Source of the DNA: Victivallaceae bacterium
GTDB lineage: Bacteria > Verrucomicrobiota > Lentisphaeria > Victivallales > Victivallaceae
NCBI GenBank assembly: GCA_028709805.1
Contig: JAQUTL010000009.1
Span: 27,338 to 91,337, forward strand
Direction of reading: 5' to 3'
Length of the DNA stretch: 64,000 bases
Shown: one piece after another, positions 33,023 to 41,898 of the stretch
Position numbering within the stretch: position 1 is the stretch's first letter
Layout: every line of letters starts with the position of its first letter
Made by a program: the position numbers and the translations under genes
The notes under the pieces: generated by a model
The model's database searches: none
What the model saw: the letters and a program-made list of their open reading frames with translations, nothing else
What the model was told of the DNA's origin: nothing

Positions 33023-33054
33023 CGGGGACGGAAAAATTTCCGTCCCCGTTTTTT
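33023..33054 (+). terminator. Intrinsic terminator after argS
   Basis: A 12-bp stem (33023-33034 with 33037-33048) with GC-rich core is followed by TTTTTT (33049-33054). The remaining bases of the argS/hexosaminidase gap show nothing else. Confidence 0.9.
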
Positions 33055-33146
33055 ATTCGGCGCGGCGCCGGGGATAAGACATTCCGCCGCCGGGCATGTT
33101 CAGCAGCGCCGCCGACGCCGGAGAAGCGCGACGGCGGTGGGAACAC

Positions 33147-35438
33147 TCACTTCAGATTGAGTTCGCCGAAATATCCCGGCAGATGAAATTTGAAGCCGCC
33201 CTTCCCCCACGACTGCACCGTTCCGGTGTGGTTTTCCACCCGGTGGAAGTTTGCCAGCCAGACCTGCCCGGAAGCGGGCGGAGCGGGGGTTTTGCCCAGC
33301 ACGTCATCGATAAAGAACATGCTGTCCTCTTCCTGAATTACGCGGGAGGAGGCGAAGGCGGCGGCGGGCCGGATGAACAGTTCGGCGCTCCAGCCGGTCG
33401 GAGTCTCGGCCACGGCAAGCTGCCAGTCGCCGTCCCATCCGAGCGGGCCGGAGCAGGAGCGTTCGTCATAGCGGTTGCTGGCGCTGTCAAAGCAAAAGTG
33501 GAGATAGGCGCCGACGGCGTCCGGCGCGGCCGGGACAAACTGGAGAAAAAGCTCGACCGCGTCGGGCGAAGCGAACACCGCCTCGTCGTCACGCATTTTG
33601 GCGGTCTCCGGCAGCGGTTTGGCGGCGGGGATGTCAAAGCCGAGCCATACGCCGCCGTCATCATAGGCAAGACGGACAACAGTTGCGGCGGCATCGGCCG
33701 AACCGTCGGCGTTCTCAAGTTTTATCGCGGCGGCGGAATCCCACTCGCCGGGAGAAAGCACGCCGTCAAGCACGATTGGGACAGACAGGCGGCCGATGTC
33801 GGCGGAAGGCCGGCGGTACGCGGCGAAGTTTTCAGCCCGCTTAACCCGCGCGGCGATGCGCTCCAGCCCGATGTTCAGACGGCTTCCGGTGGCGTCGCGC
33901 AGCTTGCCGACCTCGTCCAGCGCCGACTGAAATTCGGCGGGGGACGCGGCGAGCTTTGAACGGTCGCCGGTGTATTCGGCGCAATCGTAGGCGATCATGA
34001 TGTCGCGCAGACGGTTGACCGGAGCCACGGCGTCGCGCCCCATCAGCGTTTCGAGCGCGGTGTTGAACGAACGTTCCGGATCGTACTTCGCCGGATTCCA
34101 GAGATAGTCGCAGGTGGTCAGAAAGCGCAGCGCCTCGCTGTTCCGGAAGTTGTTGCGGAAGAAACAGCCGTTGAGATAGACGATGCCGTCATTGTCGATT
34201 TCCATGCCGGGATAGAACTTGGTTTCCCAGCGCGGCAGCGGCGAAAAAAAGCCGTTGGAGTTGTCAAAAAGATAGACCTTCTGACCGGAAAGCAGTGAGG
34301 TGACCTTTGCCAGTTCGCTGCTGCGGACTTCGGGAGAGAAGACGCCTTTGCCGGTCCAGACCCACATCACCTCCGTCGGCGCGTTTTTGCCCCACTCGAT
34401 CAGATACCGGTCGATCTCCGGCCGCCCGATGCCGTGACTGAGGCCGTATGGTGCGCCGACCATGCTGAGTTTCAGGTCGGGAAAATCCGGATGCAGCGCG
34501 TCATACAGCCGCTTCATCATGTAGCCGTGAGCGGCGCCGACCCCGCCGAAGCGCTCCTGTTCCTCACTGTGATACGGAATAAATCCCTGCTGGTTGTCCA
34601 CCGGGGTAATGTCGTCGGCGCCGATCATGATGAAGGAGAAACCGGCTTCGGCCAGTTTGCGGCAGCTTGCGATAAGCTCAAGCAGTTCGTCCTCATTGGC
34701 GATATTGAGCTGCTTCAGCTTTTTGTCCTGCTGATAAATATGAAGCAGCGCCATGAAGTCGAGCGCACCCATATCGCGATAACGCCGGACGAGTTCAAAC
34801 ACCGGACGGTTTTTTTCCCACCATTCCGGGTTGCGCCAGTTGTTCTGGAGCATGGCGGCCACTCCGCTGATCTTGCTGGCGACAACCGCGCGATAGCCGG
34901 CTTCGGAATGACTGGAAAAATAGTCACTGACAAAACGCTCGCGCCACACCGGATAGTCGGCGACATCGGCAACATTCTGCACCGCCGCGCCGTCCCTCAC
35001 CTCAAGCAGCTGCGCCAGCGAGCACAGCCCGTACAAAACGCCGCGCCGGTCTTCCGCGCCAACTGCGATCACGTTTTTTTCCGGCGCCGAGGCAGCCAGT
35101 TTTATCACATATCCCTGCGGCGGAAGGAGATTGGCTTTTGCGTCAAAAAAATCCGTCATGTCGTCGAGCAGTCCGGCGTGTATTTCCAGTTTCGCCGCGC
35201 CGGGGGACGGCGGCAGCGCGGCGAGTTCGCCGATATAAATCGAGTCGGCCAGCTCAAACAATTCACCGCCGCCGGAGTGGAAAATGAGGCTCACATTTTC
35301 CGCCGACACCGGAAATGCGCGCACCGCCGTCAATATGTTCTGAGGTTCCGGATAAATCCGGCCGATCGGCGCGGCCGTTGCAACGACCGCTGCCGCCGCC
35401 GTCATCAGCGCTGCGGCGATTTTCCATGGCAAATTCAT
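33147..35438 (-). CDS. Secreted GH84-like beta-N-acetylglucosaminidase with C-terminal CBM9-like domain
   Basis: The 763-aa protein has a signal peptide (about residues 1-24) and a GH20b-like N-terminal domain (about 26-145, opening GRIYPEPQNI). A barrel follows in which FIMIGADDITPV supplies the paired Asp that acts as catalytic pair in GH84 enzymes. The C-terminal module (about 560-755), starting VPIVLDGVLSPGEWDSA, looks like a CBM9-type sugar-binding domain, including LAYDDGGVWLGFDI. It should remove N-acetylglucosamine from host or mucin-type glycans outside the cytoplasm. ATG 35438 follows GGGAG. It stands alone with its own promoter. Substrate assignment is inference. Confidence 0.8.
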   Translation of the reverse strand: MNLPWKIAAALMTAAAAVVATAAPIGRIYPEPQNILTAVRAFPVSAENVSLIFHSGGGELFELADSIYIGELAALPPSPGAAKLEIHAGLLDDMTDFFDAKANLLPPQGYVIKLAASAPEKNVIAVGAEDRRGVLYGLCSLAQLLEVRDGAAVQNVADVADYPVWRERFVSDYFSSHSEAGYRAVVASKISGVAAMLQNNWRNPEWWEKNRPVFELVRRYRDMGALDFMALLHIYQQDKKLKQLNIANEDELLELIASCRKLAEAGFSFIMIGADDITPVDNQQGFIPYHSEEQERFGGVGAAHGYMMKRLYDALHPDFPDLKLSMVGAPYGLSHGIGRPEIDRYLIEWGKNAPTEVMWVWTGKGVFSPEVRSSELAKVTSLLSGQKVYLFDNSNGFFSPLPRWETKFYPGMEIDNDGIVYLNGCFFRNNFRNSEALRFLTTCDYLWNPAKYDPERSFNTALETLMGRDAVAPVNRLRDIMIAYDCAEYTGDRSKLAASPAEFQSALDEVGKLRDATGSRLNIGLERIAARVKRAENFAAYRRPSADIGRLSVPIVLDGVLSPGEWDSAAAIKLENADGSADAAATVVRLAYDDGGVWLGFDIPAAKPLPETAKMRDDEAVFASPDAVELFLQFVPAAPDAVGAYLHFCFDSASNRYDERSCSGPLGWDGDWQLAVAETPTGWSAELFIRPAAAFASSRVIQEEDSMFFIDDVLGKTPAPPASGQVWLANFHRVENHTGTVQSWGKGGFKFHLPGYFGELNLK

Positions 35439-35482
35439 GAATACTCCCGGGTTGAAGATTACAATTATGCGATTCGTTGCAT

Positions 35483-35511
35483 ATAGTATCACGCCGCAGC
35501 CGGTGGTGAAA
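35483..35511 (-). promoter_or_regulatory. Candidate promoter for the GH84-like gene
   Basis: Minus-strand TTTCAC (35511-35506), 17-bp spacer and TACTAT (35488-35483), about 45 nt before the ATG. Moderate match. Confidence 0.4.
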
Positions 35512-35550
35512 GCGTAAAAAATGGTTTTTTATGGTGATTTTGTGCTTTTT

Positions 35551-36342
35551 TTATGGAAAACATACGGACTTGAAGACACAGAAGTGGCATTGTTCACGCT
35601 GCGGATGAATTGCGGCAAAAGCATTGGTGCAAACGACTTCCGAAGTCTGAAACGAAGCGATTTTCTCCGCCTCGGTTCCAACCGTATCGCAAACCGACGT
35701 AAAATTCATAACATCAAGCGCGGGAGCTTCAACCGTTCCGGTGAACGGATTGAAAAAGCGGCATTCGCAGCGGTCCGGCTCGATCCGCAGCGCGTTAAGC
35801 GCGTAAAAACGCAGCAGCGCCGCAGTAAGTTCGCAGCGTTTTTCCGCCAGCTGAAGAAAAATCACTTTGCCGTCCGCCGCCGCCAGAGCAAAAGGAGCGG
35901 TGTAAATCTGAATGTCGCCGAGCGTGAAGCCCAGCGGAGTTTCAAGCGGCAGCCGGGATTCCCGGTCACCCCAAAGCTGCGGACGCCGCTTTTTCAGATT
36001 GAGCGCGACCTCCCGGACCAGACGGTTGCCGCGCCCGGCAAAATCAGGGAACGACTCCGTTCCGAAATACAGCTCCGTGAAAGTCTCCGGAGCCGCGGCG
36101 CGGTCGATCAGCCAGCGCCGCCACAATTCGTCGGATGCGGCGGACGGCGACTCGGCCGTCCGCAATATTTCCCGCAATCTGCGATATATCCGATCCTCAA
36201 GCCGCGTCAGCGCCCGAAGTCCGGCGATCAGCCGGTCCTCGCGCGACTCCGCTTCGTCCGGCCGCCGGAGATAGCGGAGAAAAAACTCCCTCCGGCAGCG
36301 TTCAAGACAGTCGGCGCGGCTTTTGGACCAGACAATCCTCAC
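35551..36342 (-). CDS. PD-(D/E)XK-nuclease-like protein with predicted Fe-S cysteines
   Basis: The 263-aa product opens with [21 protein letters not shown], like the first helix of Cas4/RecB/AddB-type nucleases. It ends with a C252-x2-C255-x5-C261 set that with Cys16 (or Cys12) would hold a 4Fe-4S cluster. A core beta region has [10 protein letters not shown] (Asp143) and [10 protein letters not shown] (Glu167-Lys168). The exact (D/E)-x-K spacing is not kept (Ala-Glu-Lys), so the active site may be degenerate. It starts with GTG overlapping the purT stop (GTGA). No helicase or cas gene is nearby. Could be a DNA-repair accessory; function uncertain. Confidence 0.6.
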   Translation of the reverse strand: MRIVWSKSRADCLERCRREFFLRYLRRPDEAESREDRLIAGLRALTRLEDRIYRRLREILRTAESPSAASDELWRRWLIDRAAAPETFTELYFGTESFPDFAGRGNRLVREVALNLKKRRPQLWGDRESRLPLETPLGFTLGDIQIYTAPFALAAADGKVIFLQLAEKRCELTAALLRFYALNALRIEPDRCECRFFNPFTGTVEAPALDVMNFTSVCDTVGTEAEKIASFQTSEVVCTNAFAAIHPQREQCHFCVFKSVCFP

Positions 36343-37520
36343 AAAATAATTTCCAGATTGTACAGCGCCCGCATCGCCTTGTCCTTGGCGGCCTCGACGC
36401 TCTTGTCACGCGCCAGCAGCACCCCGACCCGGCGATGACCGTCCACGGTCTCTTTGCCGAAGATCCGCATGGCGGTGTCCGGCTCGGCCAGAACCTTTTC
36501 GAGGTTTCCAAAACGCACATTGTGACTGTGCCCCTCCGCCACCACCGCCACACTGGCCGACGGCCCGTGAAACGCGATATTCGGTATCGGCAGATCAAGA
36601 ATGGCGCGGGCATGCAGCGCAAATTCGGAAAGGTCCTGAGAGATCATTGTCACCATTCCGGTGTCGTGCGGACGCGGCGAGACTTCGGAAAAAATCACGT
36701 CGTCGCCCTTGATGAACAGTTCGACGCCGAAGATGCCGTGTCCGCCGAGCGCGCCGGTAATCTTCGCGGCAATGTCATGCGCCTTTTCCAGCGCCGCCGG
36801 AGTCATCGCCTGCGGCTGCCACGACTCGCGGTAGTCGCCGTTGACCTGATGGTGACCGACCGGTTCCAGAAAGCTGGTGCCGCCGGCGTGCCGGACGGTC
36901 AGCATTGTAATCTCGTAGTCGAAATCGACAAATCCCTCGACAATCACTTTCCCGGCTCCGGCGCGGCCGCCGGTCTGGGCGTTCTCCCACGCCGGAAACA
37001 CCTCGCCAGGACGCTTCACCGTACTCTGTCCGTGTCCGGATGAACTCATGATCGGTTTCACCACGCACGGCAGCCCGATCTCCGCAATCGCGCTCTGAAA
37101 CTCCTCATAAGTGGAGGCAAAGCGGTATTTCGAGGTTGGCAGACCAAGTTCCTCGGCGGCCAGCCGGCGTATGCCTTCACGGTTCATGGTGAGGAACGCG
37201 GCACGGGCGCGCGGAATCACGGTATATCCTTCGCTCTCCAGTTTCAGCAGTTCGGGCGTGGCGATGGCTTCCACCTCGGGAACGACAAGGTCGGGCTTTT
37301 CTTTTTCGATCACTTCGCGGAGTTTTGCTCCATCGAGCATATTTACCGTATAGGCGCGGTGCGCCACCTGCATGCCGGGCGCATTCGGATAGCGGTCAAC
37401 CGCCACCACCTCAACGCCGAAACGCATCAGTTCGATGATAACTTCCTTGCCGAGCTCTCCGGCGCCGAGCAGCATAACTTTTTTGGCCCCTGCGGTCAAA
37501 GCTGTTCCCAATGTCGTCAT
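36339..37520 (-). CDS. purT: Formate-dependent phosphoribosylglycinamide formyltransferase
   Basis: ATP-grasp enzyme that makes formyl-GAR from GAR, formate and ATP in purine synthesis. The [21 protein letters not shown] opening, the [13 protein letters not shown] region ([15 protein letters not shown]), the [11 protein letters not shown] loop and the [24 protein letters not shown] block are diagnostic. Length of 393 aa is normal. ATG 37520 has AGGACAGG upstream. It lies in the leuB-rnc-pfkB minus-strand run. It indicates that formate can be used directly for purine synthesis, which fits a fermentative anaerobe, though that is inference. Confidence 0.95.
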   Translation of the reverse strand: MTTLGTALTAGAKKVMLLGAGELGKEVIIELMRFGVEVVAVDRYPNAPGMQVAHRAYTVNMLDGAKLREVIEKEKPDLVVPEVEAIATPELLKLESEGYTVIPRARAAFLTMNREGIRRLAAEELGLPTSKYRFASTYEEFQSAIAEIGLPCVVKPIMSSSGHGQSTVKRPGEVFPAWENAQTGGRAGAGKVIVEGFVDFDYEITMLTVRHAGGTSFLEPVGHHQVNGDYRESWQPQAMTPAALEKAHDIAAKITGALGGHGIFGVELFIKGDDVIFSEVSPRPHDTGMVTMISQDLSEFALHARAILDLPIPNIAFHGPSASVAVVAEGHSHNVRFGNLEKVLAEPDTAMRIFGKETVDGHRRVGVLLARDKSVEAAKDKAMRALYNLEIIL

Positions 37521-37548
37521 TTTCCTGTCCTCCCTGTTTGAATATGGA

Positions 37549-38502
37549 TTAAAGTTTATCCACCTTTATATCGGCAAAAATCGTGGCGGCGTCGGCCACC
37601 GGGAACTGTCCGCAGAACAAGGTCAGACAGTTGGCCGAGGCGGCGGACAATGCGAACCGGAACGCCAGATCGGGAGCGGTGCCGCGCAATATTTCGGTCC
37701 AGAACACGCCGTTGCAGCTGTCGCCCGACCCCAGCGGATTGACCATTTTCTTCAGCGGCGGCAGCGTGTATTGCCAGACTCCGCCGGCGGTGGCGAGATA
37801 TGCCGGACGCGGTCCGTCGGTAACTGCGGCCATTTCCAGACCGAAGTGTTCGCGCACTACGGCAAGCATATCCGGCAGCGTGGCGTCCGGCTCAAAAGAC
37901 TTGGCCAGCGCCCGCAGCTCCTCGGCATTGACTTTCAGACATGAAGTTTTGCCGGATTCAAGCATCGGCTCCACGCCGGGGCCGCCGTCCAGCAGCAGCG
38001 GCGGACACTTGATAAACGCCGTCTCCCTTGAAAGCGCCAGATAAAAGGCTCCGGTTTCGTTGCCGGGAGCGGTGCCGCAGGCGATGACTCCGGAGACGCG
38101 CGGCGCAAGTTCACGGAAAAACGCCATATATTCGGCAAGTTCGTCGGCCGAAACCGGGGTGGACGGCTCAATAAGTTCGGTCATGCCGCCGGAGGCGTCC
38201 AGACAGGTGGTGCAGGAACGGGTCTCGCTTTTGGTTTTCACCGTGACATGAGCGATATTGTCGGCCTGAAGCCGGGCGGTCAGGTTCCGGCCGTTTTCGC
38301 CGCCGGCGAACTCCAGAACCCGGGCGGTCGCCTGATTCCACGTTGCCGCGGCGCGGGCGGCGTTGATCCCTTTTCCGGAGGCGAACACCGTCATGCCGGA
38401 CGCCCGGTTCACCGCGTTGACTTTGAATTCATCGAACAACATGGTCTTCTGCCACGACGGATTCGGCCCGACGATCAGTATTTCCGGTATTTTGTTTCCC
38501 AT
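37549..38502 (-). CDS. PfkB-family sugar kinase (1-phosphofructokinase/tagatose-6-phosphate kinase-like)
   Basis: Ribokinase-fold enzyme of 317 aa. The N-terminal motif [15 protein letters not shown] matches the GKGxN signature of the 1-phosphofructokinase/LacC branch. The C-terminal ATP/anion-hole motif is [14 protein letters not shown], where the usual GAGD is GSGD; the catalytic Asp is kept. The likely substrate is a phosphorylated ketohexose, but it cannot be fixed from sequence. ATG 38502 has a GGGGGG-rich ribosome site; a longer open frame into rnc is rejected. It lies 20 nt after rnc, with no PTS gene near. Confidence 0.85.
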   Translation of the reverse strand: MGNKIPEILIVGPNPSWQKTMLFDEFKVNAVNRASGMTVFASGKGINAARAAATWNQATARVLEFAGGENGRNLTARLQADNIAHVTVKTKSETRSCTTCLDASGGMTELIEPSTPVSADELAEYMAFFRELAPRVSGVIACGTAPGNETGAFYLALSRETAFIKCPPLLLDGGPGVEPMLESGKTSCLKVNAEELRALAKSFEPDATLPDMLAVVREHFGLEMAAVTDGPRPAYLATAGGVWQYTLPPLKKMVNPLGSGDSCNGVFWTEILRGTAPDLAFRFALSAASANCLTLFCGQFPVADAATIFADIKVDKL

Positions 38503-38522
38503 TTTCCCATCCCCCCGTTTTT

Positions 38523-39236
38523 TCAGATAAAATCTTTGATCGACGGATCGGTTTCCGCAATCATGCCGATCAGTTTTCTTGCGGCTTCCCCCTCGGCCAG
38601 CCGGCGGCTGGCTCCGCTGCCGAGCGCCTCGATTCCGGCGGCGGAGACTTTGCAGGTAAACTCCCGGCAGTGATCCGGTCCCTGCCGGTCCACCAGTGCA
38701 TACTGCGGCGTCTCCCCCCATTTATGCTGGGTGAATTCCTGAAGCGTTCCCTTCGGATTCAGCATCACCAGCAATTTTTCCGGCTCCGGGAAAGCGGCGG
38801 TCACCGCGCGGAGGGCGAACTCGCGCGCCGCCTCCAGCCCGCCGTCCAGATAAACGGCGCCGAGCACCGCCTCGAACAGGTCGCATAAAGTGGAGTCGCG
38901 GTTTTCGCCGCCGACCTCCTGTTCTCCGCGCCCCATAAGCAGAAAGTCACCCAGGCCGAACAGACGCGACATCCGGGCCAAAGCCGGCTCCTGAGCCAGC
39001 GCCGACCGCAGTTTGGTCATCGCCCCCTCGGTGGCGTCCGGCAGCAGCCGGTAAACGTACTCGCTGATAATGATCTCCAGCACAGCGTCACCGAGAAATT
39101 CCAGCCGCTGGTTGTCATATTTAAGCTGCGCCTCCGACGCATACGACCGATGGGTCAACGCCTCGCGCAGCAGCCCCCGGTCTTTGAACTCATACCCGAT
39201 GGCTTCCGGAACCCTCGCAATATCGGCGGCACTCAT
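38523..39236 (-). CDS. rnc: Ribonuclease III
   Basis: Cleaves double-stranded RNA in rRNA and mRNA processing. The signature NQRLEFLGDAVLEIIISEY (about residues 43-61) holds the catalytic Glu and Asp; the second acidic set is in TLCDLFEAVLGAVYLDGG. A dsRNA-binding domain (about 160-232) follows, with LQEFTQHKW and the GSGASRRLAEGEAARKL helix. Length of 237 aa is normal. The ATG overlaps the stop of the upstream kinase-like gene (ATGA). Confidence 0.96.
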   Translation of the reverse strand: MSAADIARVPEAIGYEFKDRGLLREALTHRSYASEAQLKYDNQRLEFLGDAVLEIIISEYVYRLLPDATEGAMTKLRSALAQEPALARMSRLFGLGDFLLMGRGEQEVGGENRDSTLCDLFEAVLGAVYLDGGLEAAREFALRAVTAAFPEPEKLLVMLNPKGTLQEFTQHKWGETPQYALVDRQGPDHCREFTCKVSAAGIEALGSGASRRLAEGEAARKLIGMIAETDPSIKDFI

Positions 39237-39994
39237 TTTTTTCCGGCCTCCTTAACAAAAAAACGGTCGAGTTCAACGTTCAACAGTCCGCGATCCAGCC
39301 CGCCGGCCGCGGCGATGAACTCCTCGCGAAAATCGCCGATGCCAAGCCGGATGCAGCTTGAAATAATTCTGGCCCACTCGCGGCAGCGGCGACGCCCGTC
39401 AACCGGACCGGTCATAAACCGCGTGCCGTCAAAATCAAATACTCCGGTCTTACAGCCGCCGTCCGCCATTGTCCGAAGCAGGATGTTATGAAACTTCAGA
39501 TCGCCGTGATAAACACCGGCGGCGTGCATCCGGTTGATCGTCTTCGCCAGGTCTCCGGCGAAAATGCCGATATTCCCCGCCACATACTCCGGCTGCTCCG
39601 CCGCGATCAGCGGAGAAGAATAGGCGCGGGTAACGATAGCGTGCGTTTCCCGCCCCAGCCGCAGCGCCAGCAGCAGTTCCGGCACCGGAACGATCATCTG
39701 AAGCCGCTCCGTGGCCCGCAGCGCGATAAACGGCCGCGGCGTTACAAAAAAACGGCGCAGCCGCCGCTGCCATGAATAGGCGTTGAAAATTTTTACGAAC
39801 ACCTTTCCAACGCCGGAGTCCGCGATTCCCGCAGTGGTTCCGCGGGAGTCTTTTATCAAGGCCGACCGGTCGGAAAATCCGCCGACGCACAATCCGCACA
39901 GTTCATCCACCCGGCCGGCCGGCAGACCCTCGGCATAAAAACCGCCGGCAAAGGCGACGAAGCCGCCCGCTCGCAGCGCGGGAAAATCCTCCAT
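39233..39994 (-). CDS. Kdo/WaaP-family lipopolysaccharide kinase-like protein
   Basis: The 253-aa protein has a small-kinase fold: VFVKIFNAYSWQRRLRRFF gives the ATP-site Lys, MHAAGVYHGDLKFHNILL is the catalytic loop (HGDLK-x2-N), and GVFDFDGTRF carries the metal-binding Asp. This arrangement is that of the Kdo/WaaP kinases, which phosphorylate inner-core LPS sugars at the cytoplasmic face. ATG 39994 is chosen because GGAGGTAAAG lies at the ideal distance; an ATG at 40015 is possible. It overlaps rnc. Its acceptor could be another sugar or lipid. Confidence 0.75.
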   Translation of the reverse strand: MEDFPALRAGGFVAFAGGFYAEGLPAGRVDELCGLCVGGFSDRSALIKDSRGTTAGIADSGVGKVFVKIFNAYSWQRRLRRFFVTPRPFIALRATERLQMIVPVPELLLALRLGRETHAIVTRAYSSPLIAAEQPEYVAGNIGIFAGDLAKTINRMHAAGVYHGDLKFHNILLRTMADGGCKTGVFDFDGTRFMTGPVDGRRRCREWARIISSCIRLGIGDFREEFIAAAGGLDRGLLNVELDRFFVKEAGKK

Positions 39995-40034
39995 CGTCTT
40001 TACCTCCACGGTCATGCGCACCGGACTCCCGGCT

Positions 40035-41147
40035 TCATTTCAGGTTGGCGACCACCAGATCACCCACCTCCGAGGTGGAATATCCCATCTTGCCGGCGGC
40101 CTGTGATTTCATCTTGGTTCCGGTGACCACGGCCACCGACGCTTCAATGGCCGCGGCCGCCGCGGTTTCGCCGAGATACTCCAGCAACATGGCGCCGGCG
40201 AGAATCGCCGCCACCGGGTTGATCACATTCAGACCGGTGTATTTGGGCGCGGAGCCGCCGATCGGCTCGAACATGCTGACGCCGTTCGGATTCAGATTGC
40301 CGCCGGCTGAAACGCCCATGCCGCCCTGAGTCATGGCGCCGAGATCGGTGATGATGTCGCCGAAAATGTTGCAGGTGACGATAACGTCAAACCACTCGGG
40401 GTTCTTGACCATCCACATGGTGGTGGCGTCCACATGGCAGTAGTTCGGCTTGATTTCCGGATATTCTTCCGCGACCTTATAGAAGACGCGCTCCCAAAGG
40501 TCGAAGACAAAGGTCAGAACGTTGGTTTTGCCGCAAAGCGTGACCTGACCGATGCGTCCGGCCGCGCGCTCCTCGGCGGAAAGACCGCGCCACGGAGCGG
40601 ACTGATGACGCTTCTTCGCGGTCTCGAAGGCGAAGCGCACACAGCGCTCCACCTGCATATAGTTGTAAACCATCTCCTGCACCGCCACCTCGTTGACCGT
40701 TCCCTTCTGGGCGCAGCCGCCGATTCCGGTGTAGATGCCGCCGGTGTTTTCGCGGACGACCACATAGTCGATGTCTTCGCATCCCTTGTTGGCGAGCGGG
40801 GTCTCGACGCCGGGATAGAGTTTTACCGGCCGCAGGTTGATGTACTGATCGAGTTCAAAGCGGAGACGGAGCAGAATCCCTTTTTCCAGGATGCCGGGCT
40901 TCACTTTCGGGCTGCCGATGGCGCCGAGCAGCACCGCGTCAAATTTACGGAGGGTGTCGGCCGCGTTGTCCGGCAGGACCTCGCCGGTGGCGAGATAATG
41001 TTCGCCGCCCCATTCAAAAGCGGTTTTGTCGATTGAAAACCCGTATCTTTTCGCGGCCGCATCGACGACCTTCAGTGCTTCGGCCACCACTTCGGGGCCG
41101 GTGCCGTCGCCTGGAATAACGGCGATTTTGTAATTTTTACTGCTCAT
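40035..41147 (-). CDS. leuB: 3-isopropylmalate dehydrogenase
   Basis: NAD-dependent oxidative decarboxylase of leucine synthesis. The opening [19 protein letters not shown], the [18 protein letters not shown] substrate block, [16 protein letters not shown], the metal-site [13 protein letters not shown] and the cofactor block [26 protein letters not shown] are present. Length of 370 aa is normal. An insertion around [15 protein letters not shown] (about 190-204) is unusual for LeuB and recalls related beta-decarboxylating dehydrogenases, so activity on another malate analogue is possible. leuC and leuD are not in the window; leuA is about 20 kb away. It heads the minus-strand run to 35551. Confidence 0.88.
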   Translation of the reverse strand: MSSKNYKIAVIPGDGTGPEVVAEALKVVDAAAKRYGFSIDKTAFEWGGEHYLATGEVLPDNAADTLRKFDAVLLGAIGSPKVKPGILEKGILLRLRFELDQYINLRPVKLYPGVETPLANKGCEDIDYVVVRENTGGIYTGIGGCAQKGTVNEVAVQEMVYNYMQVERCVRFAFETAKKRHQSAPWRGLSAEERAAGRIGQVTLCGKTNVLTFVFDLWERVFYKVAEEYPEIKPNYCHVDATTMWMVKNPEWFDVIVTCNIFGDIITDLGAMTQGGMGVSAGGNLNPNGVSMFEPIGGSAPKYTGLNVINPVAAILAGAMLLEYLGETAAAAAIEASVAVVTGTKMKSQAAGKMGYSTSEVGDLVVANLK

Positions 41148-41211
41148 TTTTCATTTTCCTTTTCTCTTTTCGGACGACGGCGAACCGTTTCCCGCGATTG
41201 TCTGTCTATAT

Positions 41212-41240
41212 AATGTAACTTGAAGCGCGGCATAATGCAA
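41212..41240 (-). promoter_or_regulatory. Candidate promoter for leuB
   Basis: Minus-strand TTGCAT (41240-41235), 17-bp spacer and TACATT (41217-41212). It is about 65 nt from the leuB ATG and diverges from the plus-strand promoter at 41272. Confidence 0.45.
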
Positions 41241-41271
41241 GCAATCAAACGATATTTTGTCGGTTGGAGCC

Positions 41272-41300
41272 TTGACTGCAACGGCTTTTCAATGTACTTT
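41272..41300 (+). promoter_or_regulatory. Promoter for the ion-channel-like/kinase gene set
   Basis: TTGACT (41272-41277), exact 17-bp spacer and TACTTT (41295-41300), about 43 bp before the ATG at 41343. No other clear promoter is seen before 48407, so it may drive the four genes to 48316. Confidence 0.6.
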
Positions 41301-41342
41301 ATGACGGTGAATAAAAAACAAAGGCAAAAAGGGAGCAGAATT

Positions 41343-41879
41343 ATGAGCAATGAAAAATCTCCGGTGGCCGGCATCGCGGCCGTGGTGTCACTGACGCTTC
41401 TGGTGTTCGGCGTGCTGCTGGCGGTGTATATTTACAACGATGCGTTTCATGGAATATTTGTGAACAATCCGCGCAGCGTGGAGTCAATCATGGGCGAAGT
41501 GGCGGAAAACAGTGCGCAGAGCGCCTCCGCCCGCCGCGAAATGATCGGATATCTGGTTTTCGGGATTTTCGCCACCATGATCTGTCTGCAGATCGCGGTG
41601 CTGGGCGCGGCGGCGCTGGTGACCGCCGGCGTGATGCGCTCGGCAGGAGACGTGTCGCTGAAGCTGAAACGGCTGGACAACGCCGCGATCTTCTTCGACC
41701 TGCCGCTTTATCTCGGACTCTTCGGCACCGTCTCCAGCTTCATGGTGATCGCGTTCAGCCGTGAATCGAGCCTGCTCATCGCGTATTCCACCACGCTGCT
41801 CGGAATTATTTTCAGCGTAATCCTGCACGTCTCGGTCCTTTATCCGGCGAAGCGCAAACTGTTGAACGCGGTGAAGTAA
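41343..41879 (+). CDS. Small MotA/TolQ/ExbB-like membrane protein
   Basis: The 178-aa product has four hydrophobic segments, about residues 9-31, 68-95, 117-138 and 143-166, with a polar loop (32-66) after the first. The third segment reads LGLFGTVSSFMVIAF (124-138) and the fourth AYSTTLLGIIFS (147-158). This resembles the GLLGTV...AF and TT-x-x-G helices that form the ion path in MotA/TolQ/ExbB proteins. The loop between those helices is much shorter than usual, so it would be a reduced member. ATG 41343 follows GGGAGCAG. It is first in a gene set with a MotB-like partner. The assignment is by motif only; it may be an unrelated four-span protein. Confidence 0.6.
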   Translation: MSNEKSPVAGIAAVVSLTLLVFGVLLAVYIYNDAFHGIFVNNPRSVESIMGEVAENSAQSASARREMIGYLVFGIFATMICLQIAVLGAAALVTAGVMRSAGDVSLKLKRLDNAAIFFDLPLYLGLFGTVSSFMVIAFSRESSLLIAYSTTLLGIIFSVILHVSVLYPAKRKLLNAVK

Positions 41880-41898
41880 CCGCGGAAAGGCCGGCAAC

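Noticed and set aside
35551..36342. cas4 of a CRISPR-Cas locus
   Set aside because: No cas1/cas2 or repeat array is nearby and the nuclease motif is imperfect.
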